From contig NZ_BAHC01000053.1 of the NCBI RefSeq assembly GCF_000298195.1, positions 1 to 64,000 on the forward strand: a stretch of DNA of 64,000 nt. The letters run 5' to 3'. This DNA comes from Gordonia rhizosphera NBRC 16068 (lineage in GTDB: Bacteria; Actinomycetota; Actinomycetes; Mycobacteriales; Mycobacteriaceae). The notes under the pieces are model-generated. The model saw only the letters and a list, made by a program, of their open reading frames with translations, ran no database searches and had not been told where the DNA came from. Positions 28,437 through 38,085 of this stretch are shown piece after piece. The translations under genes and the position numbers were made by a program. Within the stretch, counting starts at the first letter, position 1, and each line of letters starts with the position of its first letter.

Positions 28437-29706
28437 TCAGGCGGCGACGTCGTCGAGGTGCACGGTTCGGCGGTTGTAGGCGGGGATCGGGGTGCGTTTC
28501 GGGTCCTGCTCCACCGGCGGCAGCAGCCAGGGATGCCGGTCGGCGCCCATGATGATGTCCCAACCGGAGGCGTGGATCTGGGCGTGACACGAGGTGCACA
28601 ACAGGCAGCTGTTGTCCAGGTCGGTGGGCCCACCGTCAGCCCACTGCCGCACATGATGACACTGCGTATATCCTGCTGCCGCACCGCATTTCACACAACA
28701 CTGGTCACGGACGATCAACGCCCTGCGTTGATGATGAGTGAACAGGCGCTGCGGGTGTCCCATGTCCAACGGCACGTTCTCGCCGTCGACGATGATCGCG
28801 GTCACCGTCGCGTCACAGGACAGCGTTTTCGCCAGGGTCTGCGAGATCGGGCCCAGCCACTGCAGGGCCGCCGCATCCGGGGTGTCGACGGGGACGGTCA
28901 GATTCAACTGTGTTTTCGGGGCCGCCACCAGATCGGTGACCCCCGACTCGGCGGCACGTGCGGCGGCATCGAGGATCCTCTCCAGCGCGTCGGCGCGGCG
29001 TTGCCCGGCGCTGCGGGCGTCGTCGGACCCGTCGGGTTCGGGGCGTTTACCGGCGAGGGATTCGATGGCCGACACGAGTTTCTCCCCGGTCACGATGTCC
29101 AGGTTCGCGTGTACCTCCAACCGGCCGTCCGTCGTCGGTGGGCTTGCTAGTCCACTCGTTGATGGAACGGTCCTCGCTCGCCGGGACCCCGCCGTGGTCG
29201 TCGGCGATCTGGTTGCCGAGCTTGCGGGCGGTGTTGAGCACCTCGCGCGGGGTGGCCCCGGCACACGCTTGGGCGATCAGGGCCAGTTTGTGCTCGATGC
29301 GTGACACCTCGCTCAACGGTTCGGGGGAGCGCTTCTCGACATGGGCCATCCCGCGGACCAGGGCGTCGACGTGTTCTGAGGAGAAGACCCCATCGCCCGA
29401 GTACGCCGCGACCCGTTCCAGGGTGGACAGGGCGGCCGCGATGCGCAGCCACCGGTCGGCCACGACCGGTGCGGCGCCCATCTTGATCAGCAGCGCGCGG
29501 GTCTTGCCGCCGGTCTGGCGGGCCACCCCCAGCCGGTCCAGGGCGCCGGTGTGCACGGCGAGTTGGTGGTCGACCACGTTGCGCAGGCCCATCAGGATCT
29601 TGGGGGTGTCGAACACCTGACGGCCGGTGGCGTCGGCGGTGATGGTGAGGTCACGGACGGTGGGGAGCAGGGTGTCGATCGGCATGCCCCCATGGTAGTC
29701 GAACAT
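28437..29706 (-). pseudogene. 13E12/DUF222 HNH endonuclease gene, single frameshift
   Basis: The first frame (29706 to about 29130) gives the DUF222 half, with VVDHQLAVHTGALDRLGVAR and PREVLNTARKLGNQIADDHG up to SINEWTSKPTDDGR. The second frame (about 29160 to 28437) resumes at TTDGRLEVHANLDIVTGEKL and carries the HNH domain with CCVKCGAA, CHHVRQWADGGPTDLDN and LLCTSCHAQIH. The two overlap near 29130-29160, so one indel there splits an otherwise complete gene of about 420 codons. Could be a real inactivation or an assembly error. The family is repeated in mycobacterial genomes and is probably mobile. Confidence 0.82.
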
Positions 29707-29776
29707 CTGTGCGAACTGCGACGCTGCGGTGGGTTATCCACAGGCCAGTCTGAAACCCGTAACACCTCGTCCCTCA

Positions 29777-31157
29777 ATGGATTTGGTTTGCGAATACTCA
29801 ACCCTGAAGGAGCAGGCGTTGCGTGTGGTCAGGATACTGCTGAAGGCCCTGCGAATCGCTCGCGGTCGGGTGATCGGGGCCGAGTTCACCGCCGATGATC
29901 ACGGCCCGCTGGTGCTGGTCCGGGTCGAGGCACACGCGCGGGCACGGTCGCGATGCCCGCACTGCAATCGCGTGTGCGGTGGTTACGACCGCGCCGACCG
30001 GGCGCGCCGCTGGCGGCACCTCGACATCGGTGGCACACGCTGTTTCAGCGAGGCGCGGGTGTCGCGGCTACGCTGCGCCCGCCATGGCGTGGTCACCGAG
30101 AAAGTGCCGTGGGCGCGGCCGGGAACCAACCTGACCCGAGCGTTCGACGACCTGATCGCCTGGCTGTGCGCGCATAGCCCGGCCTCGGCGGTGTGCCAGT
30201 CCCCGAGAGTCTCGTGGCGCACCGTCCGGCGCGTCGTCGAGCGCGTGGTCGCCGAGGCCACCGGCTCGCAAGACCGACCGGCTCAAAGGGTTGCGGCGCA
30301 TCGGCATCGACGAGATCGCCTACCGCAAAGGCCACCGCTACCGGACCGTGGTCGTCGATCACGACACCGGCCGGCTGGCCTGGGCCGGTGAGGGCGGCAA
30401 CAAGGAAAGCCTGCAGCGGTTCTTCGACGAACTCGGCGACACCCGCACCCAACAGCTCACCCATATCAGCGCCGACGGCGCCACCTGGATCGAAGCAGTG
30501 CTCACCGAACGAGCCCCGCACACCTACCGGTGCATGGACGGCTGCCACGTCATCCAATGGGCCAACCGAGCCCTGGACCGATGCCGATCACGGCTGCGGG
30601 GCACCGTGGCCGGACTCTCCGACACCGACCGCAAACACCTGCGATGGGCACTGCTCAAAAACCCCGAAGACCTCACCGACAACCAGCGACTCGTCCGCGA
30701 AACCCTTGTCGCCGACGTCAACAACGACCTCGCTGTGGCCTACCAACTCAAGGAAGGTCTACGCCACCTCTACTGGCGAACCTACCGTGACCCCGAACGG
30801 GCACTCAACACCTGGATCCGCCGCGCACACAGCAGCGGAATACCGGAAACGATCAGCCTCGCCACCAGCGTCGAGAACCACAAAATCCAGATCATCAACG
30901 CCATCAACTGCGACATGTCAAATGCCCTCGCCGAGGCCACCAACACCCACCTGAGGGCCCTCACCAAACGGTCCTACGGCTTCCACAGCGCCGACGCACT
31001 CATCGCCATGGCCCCCCTCACCCGAGGAGGAGTCCGCCCCGCCCTGCCACACCAGCAAACGAGGCCCATCAAAGGGTCAGGAGGACGCACAGGTGTTCGA
31101 ACACAATGGCAGAAGAGAAGCGATTACGTTGCACTGCAACGGTTTTGCCAACGCTAA
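29777..31157 (+). pseudogene. ISL3-family transposase, frameshifted
   Basis: Frame 1 (29777 to about 30275) contains the zinc-finger region RCPHCNRVCGGYDR, the strand RWRHLDIGGTRCF and the HTH-like ASAVCQSPRVSWRTVRRVVE. A shift near 30262-30280 moves to the frame with LKGLRRIGIDEIAYRKGHRY (first catalytic Asp), HISADGATWIEAVL (second) and a C-terminal SYGFHSADALIAMAPLTRGG. Joined, they make one ISL3 transposase of about 440 aa. A one-base insertion fits; no -1 slippery site is visible. The normal family end would be near RPALP (31050), so the last 30 codons may be read-through. Terminal repeats were not found. Confidence 0.82.
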
Positions 31158-31208
31158 CGGCTCAGGCGATCATCATATCGCGGGGGGTATGACGTTCCCG
31201 GGCGTCAA

Positions 31209-34200
31209 TCACGGGAAGTGCACCGCACCCCCCGGACCGAGTTGCCGGACGTCCTCGCGGCATTCGACGGTGATCGGTTCGACCCTGCGGGGTTCGGAGG
31301 TGATCCGGACGCCGCTGCCGCTGATGTGCAGCTGCAGTCGGTGCCCGCGATAGAAGATCCGGAACGAGAGAGTGCCCAGCGCCGTCGGCCAGGCCGGGTT
31401 GAGGATCAGGCGGTCCGCGCGCATCTCCAGGCCGGTGAAGCAGCGCTGCAACAGGTCGATGCTGCCGGCCATGGCGGCCAGATGGATGCCCTCCGACGTC
31501 GTGCCGCCCTGAATGTCGGCGACATCCGAGAGCAGAACCCGCTCGAAGAAGTCGACCGCTCGGGCGCGATGCGACCGGGCGAGCACCCACGCATGCACCA
31601 CCGAACTCAACGTCGAGCCGTGCGACGTACGGGCCATGTAGTAGTCGATGGTCCGCGGGATCGCCTCCGCCGGGAGCTCATAGCCGAGTTGGTCGAGTAG
31701 TTCGCGCAACTCGTCGGCCGACATCAGATAGAACAGCATGAGCACGTCGGCCTGCTTGGACGCGCGATAGCAGCTCACATCGTCGTTCTCGGCCTCCAGG
31801 ATGCGGTCGAGACGCTGGATGTTGCCGTACTTCGCGCGATAGCCCTCCCAGTCGAGTTCCTTGAGCTTGTCGTAGCCCTCGAACTGGCTGATCGTGCCGT
31901 CGTGGAACGGGACGAACATCCGGCACGACAGTTCCCGCCAGTGCTCGAGTTCCGGTTCACGTAAACCGATCTCGTCGAGGAGGTTGACACGGTCGCGCTG
32001 CGGGATCGTGGCCAGCGCATCGAGGGCGCGGCCGATCACCCAGACCACCATGACGTTGGTGAACGCGTTGTTGTCGATTCCGTCGTACGGTGCGCCGGGG
32101 TAGCCGGCGTGGAACTCGTCGGGCCCGATCACCCCGCGTATCACGTAGCGGTCGTGCACCGGGTCGTAGGACGCGAGACTGGCCCAGAACCTGGCGATCT
32201 CGACGAGGAGTTCGGCACCGCACTCGACGAGGAAGGCGAGGTCGCTGGTGACCTGGAAGTACTGCCACACGTTGTACGCGACGGCGAGGCCGATGTGATG
32301 CTGGCGCGCACTCGGATCGGGATTCCAGTGTCCCGACCGCGGATTGAGGTGCAGTTTCTGGCTCTCCTCGCGGCCGTCGCTGCCCGACTGCCATGGGAAC
32401 ATCGCGCCCCGGTACCCGGCCTCGCGGGCGAGCTCACGCGCCTCGTCGAGCCGGCGATAGCGATAGCGCAGCAACGCCTTCGTGAGCGCGGGCAATCGCG
32501 GATTGAGCACCGGCAGCACGAACAACTCGTCCCAGAAGATGTGTCCGCGATACGCCTCACCGTGCAGTCCGCGGGCGGGGACACCGACATCGAACTCGGC
32601 GGTGTGGTCGGAGACCACCACCAGCAGATGCAGCAGGTGGACCCGCGTGACGCGCTGCGCCTCGGCGTGACCGTCGAGATCGATGCAGAACAGATCCCAC
32701 AGCGCCACGAAGGCGCGCGCATGGCCGGTAAGGAGTTCGCGGAAGCGCCCGAGACGCGCCAGCGACCGCGACGCCGCCTCGCCGGGTTCGGAGATACCGG
32801 GGTCACGGCCGGTGTAGAGGGTGACCACCTTTTCCGCGGTCACACTGTCGCCGGAGGTCATGTCGACCGAGATCCGGTGCCCGATCCGGCGCGGTTCGTC
32901 GACGAGTTCATAGCGGCCCGCCACCTCCTCGTCGCCGTGCCACAGCGTGGTGCGCGAAGCCACCGCGACACCGATGCGGGACTGATTCGTCGTCACCCGC
33001 AACAGCACCGAATCGGTTGTCAGTGCCGAGGTTTCGTGTCCGGTGAGGTGATCGTTCGCCAATTCCCGGTAGCGTTCGACGAGGCTGTTGCGGACGTCCC
33101 CGTCGACGAGTGAGCGGAACTCGAGGGTGCCCGACCAGTCCTCGGCGGTGATCGTCGTCTCCAGCGCACAGACATGCGGCTGGTCCATCGACACGAACCG
33201 GCGCTGCCGGAGCGTCGAGGCGCGGCCCGCACCGTCGCGGAAGCGGATGTCGCGGGTGAGCACCGCCCGCCGCAAATCGAGGGTCTGCCGGAACGACAAC
33301 ACCTCCACCGAATCGATGTCGAACCACGGGCCGTCGTCGATCCGGAACGTGAGCGGCAGCCAGTTGGGCAGATTGACCATACTCTCGTTGTCGATCTCGG
33401 AATCACCGATATGGTCGAGGAGCCGGTTGAACACCCCGGCCACGTAGGTGCCCGGGTAATGCACCTGTCCCGCATCCGATTCCGGTGCGCAGCCGCGGGT
33501 GGCGAGGTAGCCGTTGCCGACGGTGCACAACGCCTCGCGGAGCTTCTCCTCGTGCGGATCGTAGGCGTCGTAGGTCAGCGACCACGCGCTGCTGGGTTCG
33601 CGCGATTCCTCGAGCAACCCGGCGATGCGACGCAACAACCTCGGTAGCGCGTCGGGCGAGTTGACCGCGAACTGCGCGGCCGATCGGCGATCCTTGTTCT
33701 CCGCGGCGCGCACCACAATGCCCAGGCCGCTGGTCGCCACCTGGTCGAAGGCGTCCTCGTCGGTGAGGTCGTCACCGAAATAGATCGGGACCGCGTCGCC
33801 GGGCACTCCCATCCGGTCCAGAATCCAGCTCAGGGCCTTGCCCTTGTCCCAGTCGACGTCGGGCCGCAGCTCGATCACCATACGGCCGTGCATGATCCGC
33901 AGGCCCTGCTGATTGCCGACCCGATGGGCTGCGGAGGTGATCGCGTCCACTCGGCCCGGATCGGCGTTGCGGTAGTGGACGGCGACGCTGAACTGCTTGT
34001 GCTCCAGCAGGACTCCCGGGATAGTGCCGAGCAGCCTCTGCAGTTCGGTTGCCGCGGCGTCGACCTGGGCGGTGGACCCTTGGGCCACCTCGTTGACGTA
34101 GTGTTCGCCCGCCGGTCCGACGAGCTCGACCCCGTGGCTGCCGGCGTACCAGATCCCGGGTAGGCCGACCCGCTCGCGAACATCGGGCACGTCCCGGCCG

Positions 34201-35201
34201 CTGATGACCGCGACGGGGCAGAGGGTGGCCAAGTGGGTGAGGGCGTCGCCCGCACCGTCGACGAGGGTTGCGGTCGCCGGATCGCGCACGATGTTCGACA
34301 GCGTGCCGTCGAAGTCGAAGAACATCGCCGGCACGCGGGTCGCAGCGATGGCGTGCATGTGGTCGAGATAGGTTCGGGCGTCGGGAATCGTGGAGATCCG
34401 CGCACCACCGAGGCGCACCCGGATCTCGACGAGGTCCTCGACCACCGCGTCCGCGCCGCGGGCGGCCAACGCCGCAGCATGCCCTGTGCGGTCGACCCCG
34501 ATCACCTGCGCGAATCCGCCGCTGCGGCCGGCCGCGACACCGACCTCGGAGTTCTCGATCATGACGCATCGACGCGGTGTCACCCCGAGCCGGGTCGCAG
34601 CCTGAAGAAGGAGTGCCGGATCCGGCTTGCCCGGCAGACCGAGTTCCTCGGCCACCACACCGTCGACCCTGACAGCGAACAGATGCCCGATGCCGGTCGC
34701 GTCGAGGAACTCCGCACAGTGCCGGCTCGACGACACGACCCCGCAGGCGATGCCGAACGCCTGCAACCGGCGGACGAGGGCAACGGTGGACTCGAACAGC
34801 GTCACACCGTCGCGGGCGAGTCGCTCGCGGACCCGTTGCGCCTTGCGGTTACTCACGCCCCACACGGAATCGGATTCCGGCGGGTCGATGCGGTGGCCAC
34901 GCTCGACGGTGATGCCGCGGGCGCCGAGGAACTCGGTCACCCCGACATCTACGGGCTTGCCGTGGACGTATGAGCGGTAGTCGTCGTCGGTGAACGGGCT
35001 CAGATCGGCGCCGACACGGTCGGTGTGCCTGCGCAGGAAGTCGTCGAACACGTCCTTCCAGGCGGCCGCGTGCACCGCGGCGGTGTCGGCGACGACGCCG
35101 TCGAGGTCGAAGATCACGGCATCGTGCAGACGGGCGTCGATCGTCACCCTGGCGCGGGTGGTGGTTGGTGCGATGGTCGCCGCTTCTTCAGACATCGTCA
35201 T
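31209..35201 (-). CDS. otsB1: Trifunctional OtsB1: beta-phosphoglucomutase-like, trehalose-6-P phosphatase, GH65 phosphorylase
   Basis: 1330 aa, same order and length as M. tuberculosis Rv2006 (OtsB1). Residues about 25-240: HAD phosphomutase domain (VIFDLDGVVADTAAVHAAAW; MIENSEVGVAAGRSGGF). About 280-515: trehalose-6-phosphate phosphatase (MFFDFDGTLSNI, VISGRDVPD, YFGDDLTDEDAF). About 525-1330: GH65 disaccharide phosphorylase (EEKLREALCTVGNGYLATRG, catalytic acid in GVIGPDEFHAGYPG). Together these could interconvert trehalose phosphate, trehalose, beta-glucose-1-P and glucose-6-P. In M. tuberculosis the main phosphatase is OtsB2, so OtsB1's role is unsettled. Divergent from glgX. Confidence 0.93.
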   Translation of the reverse strand: MTMSEEAATIAPTTTRARVTIDARLHDAVIFDLDGVVADTAAVHAAAWKDVFDDFLRRHTDRVGADLSPFTDDDYRSYVHGKPVDVGVTEFLGARGITVERGHRIDPPESDSVWGVSNRKAQRVRERLARDGVTLFESTVALVRRLQAFGIACGVVSSSRHCAEFLDATGIGHLFAVRVDGVVAEELGLPGKPDPALLLQAATRLGVTPRRCVMIENSEVGVAAGRSGGFAQVIGVDRTGHAAALAARGADAVVEDLVEIRVRLGGARISTIPDARTYLDHMHAIAATRVPAMFFDFDGTLSNIVRDPATATLVDGAGDALTHLATLCPVAVISGRDVPDVRERVGLPGIWYAGSHGVELVGPAGEHYVNEVAQGSTAQVDAAATELQRLLGTIPGVLLEHKQFSVAVHYRNADPGRVDAITSAAHRVGNQQGLRIMHGRMVIELRPDVDWDKGKALSWILDRMGVPGDAVPIYFGDDLTDEDAFDQVATSGLGIVVRAAENKDRRSAAQFAVNSPDALPRLLRRIAGLLEESREPSSAWSLTYDAYDPHEEKLREALCTVGNGYLATRGCAPESDAGQVHYPGTYVAGVFNRLLDHIGDSEIDNESMVNLPNWLPLTFRIDDGPWFDIDSVEVLSFRQTLDLRRAVLTRDIRFRDGAGRASTLRQRRFVSMDQPHVCALETTITAEDWSGTLEFRSLVDGDVRNSLVERYRELANDHLTGHETSALTTDSVLLRVTTNQSRIGVAVASRTTLWHGDEEVAGRYELVDEPRRIGHRISVDMTSGDSVTAEKVVTLYTGRDPGISEPGEAASRSLARLGRFRELLTGHARAFVALWDLFCIDLDGHAEAQRVTRVHLLHLLVVVSDHTAEFDVGVPARGLHGEAYRGHIFWDELFVLPVLNPRLPALTKALLRYRYRRLDEARELAREAGYRGAMFPWQSGSDGREESQKLHLNPRSGHWNPDPSARQHHIGLAVAYNVWQYFQVTSDLAFLVECGAELLVEIARFWASLASYDPVHDRYVIRGVIGPDEFHAGYPGAPYDGIDNNAFTNVMVVWVIGRALDALATIPQRDRVNLLDEIGLREPELEHWRELSCRMFVPFHDGTISQFEGYDKLKELDWEGYRAKYGNIQRLDRILEAENDDVSCYRASKQADVLMLFYLMSADELRELLDQLGYELPAEAIPRTIDYYMARTSHGSTLSSVVHAWVLARSHRARAVDFFERVLLSDVADIQGGTTSEGIHLAAMAGSIDLLQRCFTGLEMRADRLILNPAWPTALGTLSFRIFYRGHRLQLHISGSGVRITSEPRRVEPITVECREDVRQLGPGGAVHFP

Positions 35202-35378
35202 AAGACCAGCATCTCCCGTACGGCAGCGATTACACCAGGGTCGAGGTCGTGTGTCCGAGAGGACTTTGGTCCGTTATCCGCAATGCGGGGTGGCCCTGTG
35301 TATCGGCCGTGCAACGAGTCGCGGAACTTTCCCGGGTTGAGATGGCACGTTCAACCGGTGTCGGTCATGGTCTAGTAC

Positions 35379-37520
35379 ATGGAACCCGTCCCGAGTCATC
35401 GATTCTCCGATGCGACCGACGTGGTGCCCGCGTGGGGGGCCTCGGACCCCGAATCCGTGGGCAGCAGCTCTCCGCTGGGTGCGACCCTGCGCGACGGCGG
35501 CGTCAACTTCAGCGTGTTCTCCAAGGACGCCACACAGATCGACATCCTGCTGTTCGACGACGAGCAGGCCTCCGAGCCGTCGACGGTGATCTCATTGGAC
35601 CCGTACCGGCACCGCACCTACCATTACTGGCACGCGTTCGTGCGCGGGATCGGACCGGGGCAGGTCTACGCCTACCGGGCGCACGGCCCGGTGGTGGCCG
35701 AACGCGGGCTGCTGTTCGACCGCGACAAGGTCCTGCTCGACCCCTATGCCAAGGCCATCGTCGTGCCCACGGCCTACGATCGCCGCGCGGCCGCGCTGCC
35801 CGGCGACAACGTCGCGACGGCGATGAGAAGCGTCGTGGTTGACCCGGGTACCTACGACTGGGAAGGGGACCGGCCGCTGCGGCGACCGGCCGCGGAAACC
35901 GTCATCTACGAGATGCATGTGCGTGGCTTCACCCGGCACCCGAACTCCGGTGTCGCCGCACACAAGCGTGGCACCTACGCGGGGCTGATCGACAAGATCC
36001 CCTACCTGCGCGACCTGGGCATCAACGCGGTCGAGTTGCTGCCGGTGTTCCAGTTCGACCCTCAGGGCGCCCCCGACGATCTGGTGAACTACTGGGGATA
36101 CCAGCCGGTGTCGTTCTTCGCGCCCCATCACACCTACGCGTCGACGTCGGGGGCGCTCGCGGTGCTCGACGAGTTCCGCGACATGGTCAAGGCCCTGCAC
36201 CGCGCCGGCATCGAGGTCATCCTCGACGTCGTCTACAACCACACCGCCGAGGGACGACCGGATGAACCGACGTTCGCCTATCGTGGCCTGGCCAACGACC
36301 ATTACTACATCCTCGAGCAGGACAGGTCCCGCTATGCCGACTACTCGGGATGTGGGAACACACTGAACGCCAACCAGTCAATCGTGCGCCGGCTGATCTT
36401 GGACAGTCTGCGCTACTGGGTCTCCGAGATGCACGTCGACGGGTTCCGCTTCGATCTCGCCTCGATCCTGGCGCGCGACGAAAGGGGCCGTCCCCGCTCG
36501 AGGCCGCCCGTGCTGTGGGACATCGAAAGCGATCCCATCCTGGCGGGGACGAAGCTGATCGCCGAGGCCTGGGACGCGGCGGGGCTGTATCAGGTGGGAT
36601 CGTTCGTCGGCGACGCCTGGCTGGAGTGGAACGGGCGATTCCGAGACGACGTGCGCCGCTTCGTCCGGGGCGATCACGGAACCGTTCAGGGGCTGGCGGC
36701 ACGTCTGGTCGGTAGCCCGGACATCTATGGTCAGGACCACCGGGAGGCCGAGCAGAGCGTCAATTTCGTGACCTCGCACGACGGTTTCACGCTCAACGAC
36801 CTCGTCTCCTACAACGGGAAACACAACCAGGCCAACGGTGAGGGAAACCGCGACGGCGACAACGACAATCACAGCTGGAACTGCGGGATCGAAGGGCCCT
36901 CCACCGATCCGGAGGTCGAGGCGTTGCGCACCCGCCAGATCAAGAACCTGCTGGTGCTGAACCTGCTCGCCGCCGGCATGCCGATGCTGGTCATGGGTGA
37001 CGAGGTGCGCCGAACGCAGCACGGCAACAACAATGCTTACTGCCAGGACAACGAAATCAGCTGGTTCGACTGGGACCTCGTCGAACGCCACGCCGACGTT
37101 CGCCGGTTCGCGGCACGGCTGATCGCCTACCACACGTGCCCGGTGGGTGACGGGCTTCCGCTCGTGCTGAACGAACTGCTCGAGCGCGCCGAGATCGAGT
37201 GGCATGGCGTGCGGCTGCATCGCCCGGACTGGTCGGAGGATTCGCATTCGCTGGCGATCTCGCTGCACAGCCTCAGGGCCGCGGTCTGCCTGCACGGCAT
37301 GGTGAACGCGTACTGGGAGCCCCTGACATTCGAGGTCCCGTCGACACTGTCACCCACGGGCGAGTCAACGCCCTGGCGACGCTGGATCGACACCTCGCTC
37401 CCGTCGCCGCAGGACATCGCGCCATGGCATGCGGCGGCGCCGATGACCGACTGGGAGTACACGGTGCAGCCCCGTTCGGTGGTCGTGCTGATCCGGACCG
37501 GGTGCCCGGTGGCGCACTGA
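35379..37520 (+). CDS. glgX: Glycogen debranching enzyme GlgX (isoamylase-type GH13)
   Basis: 713 aa. N-terminal CBM48 (GATLRDGGVNFSVFSKDA), then the GH13 barrel: EVILDVVYNHTAEG, nucleophile region HVDGFRFDLASIL, acid/base region LIAEAWDAAGLYQVG and NFVTSHDGFTLNDLVSYN. Hydrolyses alpha-1,6 branches of glycogen or of the maltooligosaccharides that feed TreY/TreZ trehalose synthesis. The neighbour otsB1 fits storage and trehalose metabolism. The 177-bp divergent gap holds both promoters; no clear operator was seen. Confidence 0.94.
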   Translation: MEPVPSHRFSDATDVVPAWGASDPESVGSSSPLGATLRDGGVNFSVFSKDATQIDILLFDDEQASEPSTVISLDPYRHRTYHYWHAFVRGIGPGQVYAYRAHGPVVAERGLLFDRDKVLLDPYAKAIVVPTAYDRRAAALPGDNVATAMRSVVVDPGTYDWEGDRPLRRPAAETVIYEMHVRGFTRHPNSGVAAHKRGTYAGLIDKIPYLRDLGINAVELLPVFQFDPQGAPDDLVNYWGYQPVSFFAPHHTYASTSGALAVLDEFRDMVKALHRAGIEVILDVVYNHTAEGRPDEPTFAYRGLANDHYYILEQDRSRYADYSGCGNTLNANQSIVRRLILDSLRYWVSEMHVDGFRFDLASILARDERGRPRSRPPVLWDIESDPILAGTKLIAEAWDAAGLYQVGSFVGDAWLEWNGRFRDDVRRFVRGDHGTVQGLAARLVGSPDIYGQDHREAEQSVNFVTSHDGFTLNDLVSYNGKHNQANGEGNRDGDNDNHSWNCGIEGPSTDPEVEALRTRQIKNLLVLNLLAAGMPMLVMGDEVRRTQHGNNNAYCQDNEISWFDWDLVERHADVRRFAARLIAYHTCPVGDGLPLVLNELLERAEIEWHGVRLHRPDWSEDSHSLAISLHSLRAAVCLHGMVNAYWEPLTFEVPSTLSPTGESTPWRRWIDTSLPSPQDIAPWHAAAPMTDWEYTVQPRSVVVLIRTGCPVAH

Positions 37521-37566
37521 TGATTACGGGAGGCGTCTGACGCGCCGTTGGGACGTCCTGGTGGTG

Positions 37567-38085
37567 TCAGAGTTCGACGGCGCGCGCGTTCAGGTCTGCA
37601 ACGGCGACGTCATAGGGGTTCTCGAAGTCGCCCGCCAGTCGCTGGACGATCTCGGTCCCCGTCGACAGCGACGCCGCGTCGACCTCACCGCGCGGCCAGG
37701 GGAGCACGGGAGTGTCGAACAGGTCCTCGAGGCGTCGGCCGTCGACGGTGATCGGGCCGGTCTCGGCGATGCCCACGACGTCGGCGTCGCCCCAGCGGGT
37801 GACCGGAAGTCCGCGGATGACCAGCCGGTCGGCCCCGGCCCGCAGCGCCAGGACACCGCGCTCGCCCTTCAGCCACACCACGTCGCACCCGGGTGCGACC
37901 TGGTAGCGGTCGATGGTGTGGATACCGCGTGGGGACACGTCGAGGCCGGTGCGGGCGCTGTCGGCGACCAGGATCCAGCGCCCGCGCGGTGTGGCGTCGA
38001 TCGTGACGTCGAGCCGGAGCACCTGCTTGGGCGGGCGCTTGGGCTCGGTCGAGACGAGCGTTGCGGAGGCGGTGAAATCGGTCAT
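37567..38085 (-). CDS. Unknown protein co-translated with the transglutaminase-like gene
   Basis: 172 aa, unrecognised. Beta-rich sequence with alternating hydrophobics (LRLDVTIDATPRGRWILVAD, GERGVLALRAGADRLVIRGL) and no signal peptide or membrane segment. Its ATG overlaps the stop of the upstream gene (ATGA), so the two are translated together. Such a pairing with a predicted effector enzyme suggests an immunity protein or a chaperone, but this is context only. Confidence 0.75.
   Translation of the reverse strand: MTDFTASATLVSTEPKRPPKQVLRLDVTIDATPRGRWILVADSARTGLDVSPRGIHTIDRYQVAPGCDVVWLKGERGVLALRAGADRLVIRGLPVTRWGDADVVGIAETGPITVDGRRLEDLFDTPVLPWPRGEVDAASLSTGTEIVQRLAGDFENPYDVAVADLNARAVEL

Noticed and set aside
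30255-30290. Programmed -1 frameshift in the ISL3 transposase
   Set aside because: The change needed is +1 (or -2), no A6G or similar slippery heptamer precedes it, and ISL3 elements normally have a single frame.
29760-31102. Possible ISL3 terminal inverted repeats sharing AACACCT
   Set aside because: Only a 7-base match with poor extension; chance cannot be excluded.
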